Source: BOG-224 sp963783505 (GTDB lineage Bacteria; Acidobacteriota; Terriglobia; Bryobacterales; Bryobacteraceae). From it: a stretch of DNA of 64,000 bases. The notes beneath the pieces were generated by a model. The model was not told where the DNA came from. It ran no database searches and saw only the letters and a list, made by a program, of their open reading frames with translations. Below, one piece after another: positions 28,325 through 36,678 of the stretch. The position numbers and the translations under genes were made by a program. Where the stretch lies: assembly GCA_963783505.1 (NCBI GenBank), contig CAWAOP010000051.1, forward strand, positions 1 to 64,000, given 5' to 3'. Positions within the stretch are counted from its first letter, which is position 1. The number at the start of each line of letters is the position of its first letter.

Positions 28325-29230
28325 GCGAATAAGCTCGTCTGCGTGGCAAAATCCCCAAGCGAAAGCGTCTTGCCGCTCCCGCTTGCGGGAATTCCACGAG
28401 ACAGGTACAGTGACTCAATCGTGACGTCATCACGGCCGTTGAGCGTGGCTTGGCTGGAGCGGCCTACGTCCAGCAGAACTCTGCGGGCGACCGTTTCAGG
28501 CAGTGGCTCACCGTAATTGCGCTCCCCGCAAGAACCGTCGTAGCTCAGAATGAAGGGGTACCCGCTTCTCGTTCAAAATCGTCAGTGCATTTATCATTTG
28601 ATCGCGGCTAACCCCCGAAACGTACCGCTGGTCCCTGCCCTGGCTCGTACCCTGATAGGGTGGGTCCAAGTAGAAAAAATCGCCTTTCTGCGCCGAGAGA
28701 AACAGAGGCAGAAAATCTTCGTGCACAGCCTGGCACCTGCCAGCTAGGATTCGATGAGCGCCGAATAGCTCTGCCTTCATCAGCTCGGGGCGCGTGCCTG
28801 TTCTGCGTTTATCGGGTGACTGGTTGAACTCTCCCGCAGGGTTGAAACGAACGGCGTTTTTCACGCACCGAGCCAGCAGGTACAGTAGTTTGGCGGGGCT
28901 GCGGTCGAGATTGAACTCTGTCCGAATTTCGTAGTAGGCAGCGATGGGCTTTTGGCGTTCCCGATGCCACAGCTTCGCGTACTGGTCAGCAGCATCCTTT
29001 GGGTTGTCGATTACCATCTCCCAGAGCCGGACAAGGGGTTCGAGCGCGTCCCCGATCAAGTACGATGGAAACGTTGACCGGGATGCCGCCGCCAAAGTAA
29101 CGGCTGCTGAACCTGCGAACGGCTCAACAAGGCGCATGTAACGACCGGCCGGAACGTGGCTCAGAATAGCGGCGGCCAGCCTGCGTTTGCTTCCTTGATA
29201 CGGAATTGGATGGGGAACGGAGAATCGCAA
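28321..29230 (-). CDS. D12-class DNA adenine methyltransferase, frame broken at 28555-28558
   Basis: It starts at TTG 29230 behind AGAGGATA. The SAM motif is PIPYQGSKRRLAAAIL with LVEPFAGSAAVTLAA. The catalytic motif IV is FFYLDPPYQGTSQGRD. This is the Dam/MboIIB-like alpha class making N6-methyladenine. The frame seems to end at 28508, but one G too many at 28555-28558 hides the rest. Corrected, it reads KRVPFILSYDGSCGERNYGE, the normal class motif, and continues to a stop at 28321-28323 (about 303 residues). It would protect the host against the HNH nuclease encoded convergently. Confidence 0.85.
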
Positions 29231-29520
29231 CAGTCTATCCTCTACCGATCCTAATGGTACACAAAGTCATCATATCGACAAAAGCCCCGGGAACCAATAG
29301 GCCTTCAGAAACAGCCAGGACCGATGCCTTTTTCTGCAGCATTGCTGCACCCACGATTCCGGCACTCGTCAATGCTTACGTGTTGTTTAGCGGTTGCATC
29401 CTGAGGCGTCTCTGCCTCTAAAGGATCGGTACCGATGTCCGTTCTACCTCGAGCTGGCGCGCCATTGTAGGCGGCCCTGCGGAGCGGCGCGAGCACGCGG
29501 GCGAGAATGAGCCGGCAGCC
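29231..29520. other. Intergenic region, nothing supported
   Basis: This non-coding stretch follows the methyltransferase start. It is of mixed composition and contains no tRNA, hairpin terminator or protein-like frame that I can support. Confidence 0.35.
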
Positions 29521-29526
29521 GGTTCA

Positions 29527-29900
29527 GGTTAACGCCCTTTTCGACAAAGCCTTGGGTAGCGAGGCAAATCCATCAAGCCCCGGAACGGGCGAAAGAACTC
29601 CCTTACGGCCCGTTCCGGGGCTCTTACGGTTATTGGTGCCTCCCAGGGCTCGCGCCCAATAAGCGTTAACCGAAGGCGGCGCGCGAAACTTGTGGGGCAG
29701 AATGGTATCCTGCGCGCCGGTTGCCAACCGGCGCCGGGGGAGGCCGTTTTACAGGCGTTAGCGGAGGCGGGTTACCAACCCGCCGCAGGTTGTCAACCTG
29801 CCCCACGGGTCTCAGCATTTTGTCGGCTGAGTCCTGAGTTTCCCGGCATTATCGGCCGAAAATGCCCTTGGGTTAACGCCCATTGGGCTCGCGGCCTGGG
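29527..29900. repeat. Composite palindromic repeat block with nested hairpins
   Basis: GGTTAACGC occurs at 29527 and 29871 and its reverse complement at 29663. A perfect 15-bp inverted pair lies at 29576-29590 and 29608-29622. Within 29692-29806, bounded by GTGGGGCAG and CTGCCCCAC, sit three short hairpins in a row: 29714-29734, 29766-29784 and 29785-29801. Each has a GGTT-three bases-AACC core with different flanks. The edges at about 29643-29671 and 29871-29900 are imperfect inverted repeats of each other. It does not encode protein and looks like a non-autonomous mobile or REP-type element. Confidence 0.65.
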
Positions 29901-29958
29901 CTACTAGCTTTCGCCTTGACGGGCTTGAGAGCGGACTTGGAGATTCGCTACATCTATG

Positions 29959-30105
29959 AGCCCGTGGCGAAAGTGAGTGCGCTGGAAAACCGGGTACGGG
30001 CAACGAAATTCCGCGGCGAGCGGATTCTTGTTTCCAGCGGGTTAGTAGGACGGAATTTCGAAGCCAGTCCCCGCTTTTCCGACTCGACGAGTTTTGCCAC
30101 GGGCT
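29959..30105. other. Structured non-coding element with crossed inverted repeats
   Basis: Three inverted pairs: 29959-29972 with 30092-30105 (14 bp, one G-T), 29980-29988 with 30031-30039 (9 bp, perfect) and 30004-30013 with 30051-30060 (10 bp, perfect). The outer pair encloses the other two, and these two interleave, which as RNA would be a pseudoknot closed by a long stem. No gene covers it. It could be a structured RNA, or the footprint of a palindromic mobile element. I do not recognise a known RNA family. Confidence 0.5.
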
Positions 30106-30377
30106 GCTAGACTCTAACGATCTACTTCGAAACGAGAGACCCCACCACCTTTATGTCGCGCGCCCCGCGGGAAGCCGCAGGCCTGACGCGCGGCCGCGAT
30201 GAATTAGTATAGAGTCTTCATGGCGGCTGCAGAGCGCGGACAAGCGCCCCCCACGCTACATCGAGGGATGCCAAATCCGCGCCAGTGGCGTCCGCCGTGG
30301 AAATGTCGCTCACGAAAGCAACGCTCAGCCACGGGCGGAAGAACCGGGCCGGGCGCACGTTCTACGAGGAGAACGGA
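30106..30377. other. Leader region of the arabinose operon
   Basis: Non-coding stretch ahead of araB. No clear operator for AraC or AraR is visible, and there is no regulator gene next to it. GAGGAGAA just before ATG 30378 is the ribosome site. Confidence 0.35.
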
Positions 30378-31958
30378 ATGCCGATTGTTGCAGGGGTCGA
30401 TTACGGTACGCAAAGCGTACGGGTTTCGATAGTAGATAGCGAACGCGGGCGGTTGGGCTCGGGCGTCGCCGAGATCGCGCTACGCAGGCGGCGTGACGAT
30501 CCGGATTTCGCGACGCAGAGCCACGCCGACCATATGCAGGCGTTGGTGGAAGCTGTCGGAAAGGCCGTCGCGGCCGCCGGCGTGAAGGGCGAGGCCGTCG
30601 AAGCGCTTGCTATCGATACCACCGGATCGACCATCGTTCCCGTCGATAAGAACTTCGAGCCCCTCGACGATTACTACATGTGGTGCGATCATCGCGCCTC
30701 GCATGAGGCCGCGCTGATCACCGAAACGGCGCGCCGCGCGAGCCTTCCGGCCCTGGAGTGGTGCGGCGGCATCTATTCATCCGAGTGGGGCTTTTCGAAG
30801 CTGCTTCACTGGCTGCGGAATAACCCCGACAAACGCTCGCAATTCTACACGGCTCTGGAGCAATGCGACATGGCCGCGGCCACGTTGTGCGGTATCGAGG
30901 ATCCGCGCCAGTCGCCGCGTTCCGTCTGCGCGATGGGTCACAAGTGGATGTGGAACGCAGCGTTGGGCGGGCTGCCGCCCGAGGAGTTCCTGACCGAGGT
31001 GGATCCGCTGCTCGCGGGAGTTCGCGAACAGCTTGCGGGGCCTTACGAAACCAGCGACAAGATTGCCGGAAGGCTCAGCCCGGAATGGGCGGCGAAGCTG
31101 GGCCTTCGCGCGGGGATTCCGATACCCGTCGGCGCGTTCGACGCGCACTGGGACGCCATCGGCGCGGGCGTTCGCGCCGGCGACGTGGTGAACGTGGTGG
31201 GCACCTCCACCTGCATCATGGCGATCGCGCCATCGGCCGTTTTGATCCCCGGAGTGTGCGGCGTCGTGCAGGGTTCCATCCATCCGGCCATGGCCGGAAT
31301 TGAAGCGGGCCTCTCCGCCACGGGCGACATCTTCGAAGCGATCGCGCGCCGGGCCGGGACCACAGTGCCCCAGCTCTCCGAGGGATTGGAGAACTGGCGG
31401 GCCGGGCAGACCGGACTGCTGCGCCTCACCTGGGATAATGGAGACCGCACCGTGCTGGTGAACGCCGAGCTCGGCGGCGTGACGCTCGGCTGGACGCTGG
31501 TTCATACCGCTCAGGACGAACTGTTCGCGGCCATCGAGGGAACGGCGTTCCATACGCGCGTAATCCTGGAGCGCATGGCGGAGTATGGCGTTCCGATTCG
31601 GCGTGTGATCAACGGCGGCGGAATCCCGAGGAAAAATGCGGTCCTCAACCGCGTGTACGCCAATGTTCTGAATAAGCCCGTGCTCGTGCCCAAGAGCGAT
31701 GTGACGAGTCTCGGAAGCGCGATCTTCGCCTTCGTGGCGGCGGGGGTTTTCTCGAGCATCGAGGAAGCGCAGAGCAAGCTGTGCCCGGATTACGACGTGA
31801 TCTCGCCCGATCCGGAAGCGGCGGCGGTCTACGACGAGTTGTTCCCGCTGTGGCGAAAGCTGTACTTCGCCTTGGGCAGGAAGACGAGCGAAGCGGTGGC
31901 CATTGGCGACGTCTTGCCGGAGCTGCGGCGGATCGCGAAGAAGGTGAAAGGAGCCTAG
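30378..31958 (+). CDS. araB: Ribulokinase
   Basis: 526 residues of the FGGY kinase family. It starts IVAGVDYGTQSVRVSIVDSE (ATP-binding phosphate loop). ALAIDTTGSTIVPVD and DYYMWCDHRASHEA match ribulokinase rather than xylulokinase. GAFDAHWDAIGAGVRAGDVV holds the catalytic Asp, and VVGTSTCIMAIA the second phosphate site. INGGGIPRKNAVLNRVYANV and SLGSAIFAFVAAGVF form the C-terminal FGGY part. It phosphorylates L-ribulose to L-ribulose 5-phosphate in L-arabinose breakdown. The epimerase gene starts one base after its stop. Confidence 0.92.
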   Translation: MPIVAGVDYGTQSVRVSIVDSERGRLGSGVAEIALRRRRDDPDFATQSHADHMQALVEAVGKAVAAAGVKGEAVEALAIDTTGSTIVPVDKNFEPLDDYYMWCDHRASHEAALITETARRASLPALEWCGGIYSSEWGFSKLLHWLRNNPDKRSQFYTALEQCDMAAATLCGIEDPRQSPRSVCAMGHKWMWNAALGGLPPEEFLTEVDPLLAGVREQLAGPYETSDKIAGRLSPEWAAKLGLRAGIPIPVGAFDAHWDAIGAGVRAGDVVNVVGTSTCIMAIAPSAVLIPGVCGVVQGSIHPAMAGIEAGLSATGDIFEAIARRAGTTVPQLSEGLENWRAGQTGLLRLTWDNGDRTVLVNAELGGVTLGWTLVHTAQDELFAAIEGTAFHTRVILERMAEYGVPIRRVINGGGIPRKNAVLNRVYANVLNKPVLVPKSDVTSLGSAIFAFVAAGVFSSIEEAQSKLCPDYDVISPDPEAAAVYDELFPLWRKLYFALGRKTSEAVAIGDVLPELRRIAKKVKGA

Positions 31959-31959
31959 G

Positions 31960-32661
31960 ATGCGGTTGCAGGCGCTGCGCGAGCAGGTTCTCGAGGCGAA
32001 CCTCGAGCTGAGCCGCAGGGGATTGGCGCTGTTTACGTTCGGCAACGCGAGCGGCATCGACCGCTCGGAAGGCGTGATTGCCATCAAGCCGAGCGGCGTG
32101 CCGTATGATCGCATGAAGCCGGGGGATCTGCCTCTGGTGAGCTTGGATGGCACGATTGTGGACGGCGATCTGCATCCCTCTTCGGATCTCGCCACGCACC
32201 TGATTCTGTTCCGGGCGTTCGCCGGAATCGGCGGCGTCGTCCATACGCATTCGCGCGCCGCTACGGCGTGGGCGCAGGCGAGGCGTGGGATTCCGTGCCT
32301 GGGAACGACGCACGCGGATTACTTTCACGGCGAGGTTCCGGTGACCGCGCCTCTGATTCCCGAGGAGATCGGCGGCGATTACGAAGCGGCCACGGGCGAC
32401 GCCATAGTGCGCGTGTTTCAGGGCCGCGACCCGATGGAGATGCCGGCCGCCCTGGTGGCCAGCCACGGCCCGTTTTGCTGGGGCCGCGACGCGGCGGACG
32501 CCGCGCACAACGCCGTCCTGCTGGAGGAAGTCGCCGCCATCGCGCTCGCTACGATTTCAATTAATAACGGGGCGGCGCCGATTTCGAGCGCGCTCCTAGA
32601 CAAGCATTTTTACAGGAAGCACGGTGCCAAAGCCACTTACGGCCAGGCTGAGAGGAAATAA
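31960..32661 (+). CDS. araD: L-ribulose-5-phosphate 4-epimerase
   Basis: 233 residues of the class II aldolase/epimerase fold. LFTFGNASGIDRSEGVIAIK gives the phosphate-binding GNxS motif and PSGVPYD the second. VVHTHSRAATAWAQ supplies the zinc HxH, and ASHGPFCWGRDAADAAHNAV the third ligand and the family signature. It converts L-ribulose 5-phosphate to D-xylulose 5-phosphate, feeding the pentose phosphate pathway. Tight coupling to araB and galM indicates one operon. L-arabinose isomerase (araA) is not in the window. Confidence 0.93.
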   Translation: MRLQALREQVLEANLELSRRGLALFTFGNASGIDRSEGVIAIKPSGVPYDRMKPGDLPLVSLDGTIVDGDLHPSSDLATHLILFRAFAGIGGVVHTHSRAATAWAQARRGIPCLGTTHADYFHGEVPVTAPLIPEEIGGDYEAATGDAIVRVFQGRDPMEMPAALVASHGPFCWGRDAADAAHNAVLLEEVAAIALATISINNGAAPISSALLDKHFYRKHGAKATYGQAERK

Positions 32662-32667
32662 GACCTT

Positions 32668-33711
32668 ATGACGAAACAGCATTACGGCGAGACGCCCTCT
32701 GGCGAAACCGCAGACCTTTTCACGCTAACGAACGCGACCGGCATCGAAGTCCGTATCACCAATTTCGGAGGCACGGTCCAGTCGATCAAGACGCCGGACC
32801 GTTCGGGACGGCTCGCCGATATCGTGCTGGGCTTTGACGATTTCGCGAGTTACCTCAGCCGGCGCACGTTTTTCGGCGCCGCGATTGGCCGGTACGGCAA
32901 TCGCATTGCGAAAGGCCGTTTCGCCCTGAACGGCGCGGAGTACACGCTCGCGCTCAATAATGGGCCGAATACGCTGCACGGCGGCCTGATGGGTTTCGAT
33001 CGGGTGATCTGGCAGGCGCGGGAAGTTGCGGGCGCGACCCCGGCGCTGGAGCTGAGTTATCTCAGCAAGGACGGCGAGGAAGGCTATCCGGGCAACCTGA
33101 GCGTGCGAGTGACTTACTCGCTCGAAGGCAGCGCGCTCAAGATCGATTATTTCGCCACGACCGATAAGGACACAGTGCTGAACCTGACGAATCACTCGTT
33201 CTTCAACCTGGCGGGCGAAGGGTCCGGTGACATTCTCGGTCACGAGATGCAGCTTTTCGCGGACCGGTTCACTCCCGTGGACGCCGGTCTGATTCCGACC
33301 GGCGAACTGCGCAGCGTCATGGGCACGCCGTTCGATTTCCGGGAGCCGACGGCGATCGGCGCGCGCATCGGGCAGGACGAAGAGCAACTCAAACTCTGCC
33401 TCGGCTACGACATTAACTTCGTGGTGAACGGAGCCGCGGGGACGCTCCGGCCGGCCGCGTGGGTGAGAGAACCGAAGACGGGCCGCATCCTGGAGACATT
33501 CACCACCGAGCCCGGCATCCAGCTCTACACCGGCAACTTCCTGGACGGATCGTTCCCAGGCAAGAGCGGCCACACTTACGGTTTCCGAACGGGATTCTGC
33601 CTGGAGACGCAGCATTATCCCGATTCGCCGAATCACCCGGAGTTCCCGACCACGGTGTTGAAGCCGGGAGAAACGTACCAATCGACGACGGTGTACAGGT
33701 TCAGCGTGTAA
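32668..33711 (+). CDS. galM: Aldose 1-epimerase
   Basis: 347 residues. FGGTVQSIKTPDRSGRLADI and GRYGNRIAKGRFALNGAEY are N-terminal GalM motifs. NNGPNTLHGGLMGFDRVIWQ contains the catalytic-region His. VLNLTNHSFFNLAGEGSGDI carries the second His (NHSFFNL). GIQLYTGNFLDGS and CLETQHYPDSPNHPEFPTTV with the general base Glu complete the site. It interconverts alpha and beta anomers, probably of L-arabinose here given the operon. AGAGGAAATAAG precedes the start. Its end abuts a transposase remnant. Confidence 0.93.
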   Translation: MTKQHYGETPSGETADLFTLTNATGIEVRITNFGGTVQSIKTPDRSGRLADIVLGFDDFASYLSRRTFFGAAIGRYGNRIAKGRFALNGAEYTLALNNGPNTLHGGLMGFDRVIWQAREVAGATPALELSYLSKDGEEGYPGNLSVRVTYSLEGSALKIDYFATTDKDTVLNLTNHSFFNLAGEGSGDILGHEMQLFADRFTPVDAGLIPTGELRSVMGTPFDFREPTAIGARIGQDEEQLKLCLGYDINFVVNGAAGTLRPAAWVREPKTGRILETFTTEPGIQLYTGNFLDGSFPGKSGHTYGFRTGFCLETQHYPDSPNHPEFPTTVLKPGETYQSTTVYRFSV

Positions 33712-33714
33712 GTG

Positions 33715-33907
33715 GGGTCAGCCCTTCCGGGCGGCGCGGCGCTCGACCATAGGAACTCCTCGAGGCGTGCCGCCAAGCCCGCTGCGACCGGGTTGCATTC
33801 GAGGTAACGCCGAATCCTGTCAAACCCGGCGCGATCACGGACGAGGTGATCGAAGCTCTTGTCCTGCCCGAACGGACCGGTGACTTCGAGGATGTTGTCT
33901 ACCCTCT
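33715..33907 (-). pseudogene. C-terminal remnant of a REP-associated tyrosine transposase (Y1_Tnp/RAYT)
   Basis: The frame reads VDNILEVTGPFGQDKSFDHL, then VRDRAGFDRIRRYLECNPVA and AGLAARLEEFLWSSA. This is the characteristic end of IS200/RAYT-type transposases (…SFDHLVR…IRRYxxxNPVxAGL…WSSA). The catalytic HUH and Tyr part is missing, so it is a fragment. It lies between galM and lysC and touches the lysC stop. The GTGGGGTCAG at its outer edge also opens the hairpin block at 63595, which suggests REP-type partners. Confidence 0.65.
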
Positions 33908-35308
33908 CCCCAGCCCGCACTCCTTATGAACCGCCCGCACGGCCTTTTCCAACCCGTCGCGGCGCACGACCATTGAGATGGTCAGTTCGCTGGCGCCCTG
34001 GGCGATGGCGATGATATTCACTTGTTCGCGAGATATCGCGGTAAAGACGCGGCCGGCTAGGCCGGGCTTGCCTTGCATGCCTTCACCTACTACGGCAAGC
34101 AGGCCGACGTTAGCGTCTACTTGCGGAGGACGCACGTAACCGTGCGCAAGCTCCAACGCCAGCGCGGATTCCACGGCCTCCTGCGCCCGTTCGAGCTCAT
34201 CCTGGCGGACCAGAAAACAGAAGTTCTGGCGGTAGCCGGAGCTGGTCAACCCAAGCACCTCGATGTTGGCGTGAGCCAGAGCGTCCAGAACGCGCGCCAT
34301 GACTTGGGCTCCGCTCAGTTCGGGGCTGGAGGGTTCGAGCGCGACCAGCGCTACCTTGGACATCGAAGTGACTGCCCGCGCGCCCGTGGCGGCGGAACTG
34401 TGCGGGACGATCTTCGTTCCGGGCTTCTCCGGCGCGAAGCTGTTCTTGCTCCAGACAGGAATGCCCTTCTCGACCAGAGGAGCGAGCGTGCGGGCGTGCA
34501 GCACCTTGGCGCCGTTGTAGGCCAACTCGGCCGCTTCGGAGTAGGTGATTTCGTCCAGCACCACGGCATCCGGGGCGAGCTTCGGATCGGCGCTCATGAT
34601 GCCGTCTACGTCCGTCCAGATCCATAGTTCGGATGCGTCCAGGGCGGCGGCGAGAATCGAGGCGGAGAAATCGGAGCCTCCGCGGCCGAGCGTGGTGGGG
34701 CGGCCATCGGCGGTCGCTCCGTTGAAGCCGGTCATCACCGGCAACACTCCGCGATCGAGGAGCGGCTGGATGACTTTTCGGGCCTTTTCGCGCGTCGGTT
34801 CCATGAGCGGCGAGGCGCTGCCGAAAACGGCGTCGGTAACGATGACGCCGGCTGCGTCCACGGCTTCGGCCGGAACGCCTTGAGAAATCAGATACTCGGC
34901 CATAAGCAACGCCGAGAGCCGTTCGCCATTCGCCACGGCCTCGTCAACGGATCGCGGCGGACGCACGTTGAGCATGGCCACGCCTTCGGCGATGCGCTCG
35001 AAATCCGCGATAATCCGGCCGATGCGCTCCATCGCGGCGGCCTGACGATCCGGCGGCAACAACTCCCGGCAGGCTTCTTCGTGCCGCGCGCGCAGATCCG
35101 CCAGATTCGTTTTCATGCCGCCGCGGTCGCCCGCTTCGGCGTGACGCATGGTGTCCAGCAACAGGTCGGTGATCTTGGACATCGCGGAAACCACCACGGC
35201 CACGGGGCGCGTAGCGCGGGCTTCGGCGGCCAGACGCGCGGCTTCGCGAATGCGCGCGGCCGATCCGACGCTCGTTCCGCCGAACTTCATCACCAGCAGA
35301 TCTTTCAA
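33899..35308 (-). CDS. lysC: Aspartate kinase
   Basis: 469 residues. LLVMKFGGTSVGSAARIREA is the kinase start (KFGGTSV). GFNGATADGRPTTLGRGGSD and FSASILAAALDASELWIWTD bind ATP and aspartate. EITYSEAAELAYNGAKVLHA follows the family. Two ACT domains end the protein (KVALVALEPSSPELSGAQVM and NVGLLAVVGEGMQGKPGLAG), giving feedback regulation. No homoserine dehydrogenase domain follows, so it is monofunctional. It makes aspartyl phosphate for Lys, Thr and Met synthesis. The start overlaps the cmk stop by four bases. Confidence 0.95.
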   Translation of the reverse strand: MKDLLVMKFGGTSVGSAARIREAARLAAEARATRPVAVVVSAMSKITDLLLDTMRHAEAGDRGGMKTNLADLRARHEEACRELLPPDRQAAAMERIGRIIADFERIAEGVAMLNVRPPRSVDEAVANGERLSALLMAEYLISQGVPAEAVDAAGVIVTDAVFGSASPLMEPTREKARKVIQPLLDRGVLPVMTGFNGATADGRPTTLGRGGSDFSASILAAALDASELWIWTDVDGIMSADPKLAPDAVVLDEITYSEAAELAYNGAKVLHARTLAPLVEKGIPVWSKNSFAPEKPGTKIVPHSSAATGARAVTSMSKVALVALEPSSPELSGAQVMARVLDALAHANIEVLGLTSSGYRQNFCFLVRQDELERAQEAVESALALELAHGYVRPPQVDANVGLLAVVGEGMQGKPGLAGRVFTAISREQVNIIAIAQGASELTISMVVRRDGLEKAVRAVHKECGLGRG

Positions 35309-36000
35309 TGCAGTTCCTTTCCGTTGGTCACGCGCGCGCGGACGATGCGGAGAATCGCCTCCTCGACTTCATCGAGATTGAGCGGCGTGGAATCCAGATA
35401 AGTGGCGTCGGGCGCCTGGGCGAGCGGCGAATCGGCGCGCGTGCTATCGCGGCGGTCGCGCTCTTCGATTTGCGCGGCCAACTCGTCTTCGGTAATGGTC
35501 ACGTCGCCCTGCGCGCGCAAATCCTTGAGGCGCCGGCGCGCCCTCACGATGGGGTCGGCGTCCAGGTAGATTTTTACCTCGGCGTCGGGGAAGACGACCG
35601 TGCCGATGTCGCGTCCTTCCATGACGACGCTTGATCGCTCGGCGCACAAGCGCTGTTTGGCCACCATGGCGCGCCGCACGCCGGGAATGACCGCGACTTT
35701 GGAAGCGCCATCGGAAACGGCGGGATCGCGGATAGCGTCCGAAACATCTTCTCCGTTGAGCCGGATGCGGCCAGGTTCCAGCTCGATTTCAGCCGCCGTG
35801 GCAAGCGGATCCATGCGCAACCGGTCTGAGGGATCGATGCCCTGGCGCAACGCCCACAGAGCCACGGCGCGATACATGGCCCCGGTATCGATGTAGAGGA
35901 AGCCCAGACGCTCGGCCACGCGGCGGGCAATCGTGCTCTTTCCGGCGCCCGCGGGACCGTCGATCGCCACTACCACGCGCTTCTTCAGGCTATCCGCCAT
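35305..36000 (-). CDS. cmk: Cytidylate kinase
   Basis: 231 residues. VVVAIDGPAGAGKSTIARRV is the P-loop, LGFLYIDTGAMYRAVALWAL the nucleotide site and VVMEGRDIGTVVFPDAEVKI the GRDIGT motif, all diagnostic for CMP kinase. LDADPIVRARRRLKDL is the lid. The end (YLDSTPLNLDEVEEAILRIV) contains the usual DSTxLxxxEV. It phosphorylates CMP and dCMP. It is translationally coupled to lysC downstream. Confidence 0.95.
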   Translation of the reverse strand: MADSLKKRVVVAIDGPAGAGKSTIARRVAERLGFLYIDTGAMYRAVALWALRQGIDPSDRLRMDPLATAAEIELEPGRIRLNGEDVSDAIRDPAVSDGASKVAVIPGVRRAMVAKQRLCAERSSVVMEGRDIGTVVFPDAEVKIYLDADPIVRARRRLKDLRAQGDVTITEDELAAQIEERDRRDSTRADSPLAQAPDATYLDSTPLNLDEVEEAILRIVRARVTNGKELH

Positions 36001-36173
36001 CCGCTATTCGCCTTCCGCTAGGAGCTGTCAGCTATCGGCTTTCAGCCGTCAGCTAACTGGCTCCGGCGCGCCGGAGGCAGGCGAAAGCGCCTGCCCCACC
36101 TATGCTGGCAGGGGCCCATCAACTGGCTGAAAGCTGACGGCTGACGGCTGACAGCTTTAGAATAACAAGTGCG
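36001..36173. repeat. Intergenic inverted repeat of AGCTGAC/GGCTGA words
   Basis: Between divergent cmk and the zincin gene. The left part runs AGCTGTCAGCTATCGGCTTT and on to GTCAGCTAACTGG. The right part runs AACTGGCTGAAAGCTGACGG and on to GACAGCTTTAG. The two sides can pair over about 35 bases with mismatches. Between them is GGCAGGCGAAAGCGCCTGCC, a small perfect hairpin. It is a dispersed low-complexity repeat, not a gene. Confidence 0.6.
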
Positions 36174-36551
36174 ATGACGCCGGACGATTTTGACCGGTTG
36201 GTGGCCGCTGCGTACGCGCGCATTCCCGCGCCGTTTCGCAGGCGGCTGAAGAACGTAGCCGTTGTTGTCGCGCCCGAGCCCAGTCCGCAACAGCTTGCGC
36301 GCGGGCGCACGCCGCGAGGATCGACTCTGCTCGGTCTCTACGAGGGCCGGCCGCTCACCCACCGCAGCGTGTTCGATTCCTTCACCATGCCGGACCGCAT
36401 CACCATTTTTCAGGGACCTCACGAACGCCTGGCGCGCGGTCCCGCGGATCTCGTCCGCATGGTGGAAGACACCGTCTGGCATGAAGTGGCGCACTACTTC
36501 GGAATGGACGAAGCCCGCGTGCGCGCGGCGGAAAGACGAAGGCGGAGATAA
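36174..36551 (+). CDS. Zincin-like metallopeptidase (DUF1025/Zincin_1 family)
   Basis: 125 residues. The active-site motif is VWHEVAHYFGMDEARVRA: HExxH plus the downstream Asp of the family. Before it are FRRRLKNVAVVVAPEPSPQQ and LLGLYEGRPLTHRSV, the other conserved blocks, with RITIFQGPHERLA. Family members are small cytoplasmic metalloproteins, often about 120-140 residues, whose substrate is unknown. The length is normal. It converges on dnaB. Confidence 0.85.
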   Translation: MTPDDFDRLVAAAYARIPAPFRRRLKNVAVVVAPEPSPQQLARGRTPRGSTLLGLYEGRPLTHRSVFDSFTMPDRITIFQGPHERLARGPADLVRMVEDTVWHEVAHYFGMDEARVRAAERRRRR

Positions 36552-36678
36552 GCTGTCCGCTTTCAGCTATCCGCTGTCCGCAACCAACCACAGCTCTCCA
36601 GCGGCGCGTAGAGGGACTCTCCACCCCCGCCGGCAGCCTTATGCGCAAAGCGGATAGCGGATAGCGGACAGCGGATGG
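36552..36678. terminator. Inverted repeat between convergent genes, possible bidirectional terminator
   Basis: CTGTCCGCTTTCAGCTATCC on the left pairs imperfectly with GCGGATAGCGGATAGCGGAC on the right. The repeats are built of GCGGATA/TATCCGC units and resemble those upstream of cmk. Placed exactly between two stops, it may also end transcription from both sides. There is no clear T-run. Confidence 0.4.

Noticed and set aside
29883..30110. 75-codon open frame over the crossed inverted repeats
   Set aside because: No ribosome site or similarity; the inverted repeats explain the sequence better than coding does.
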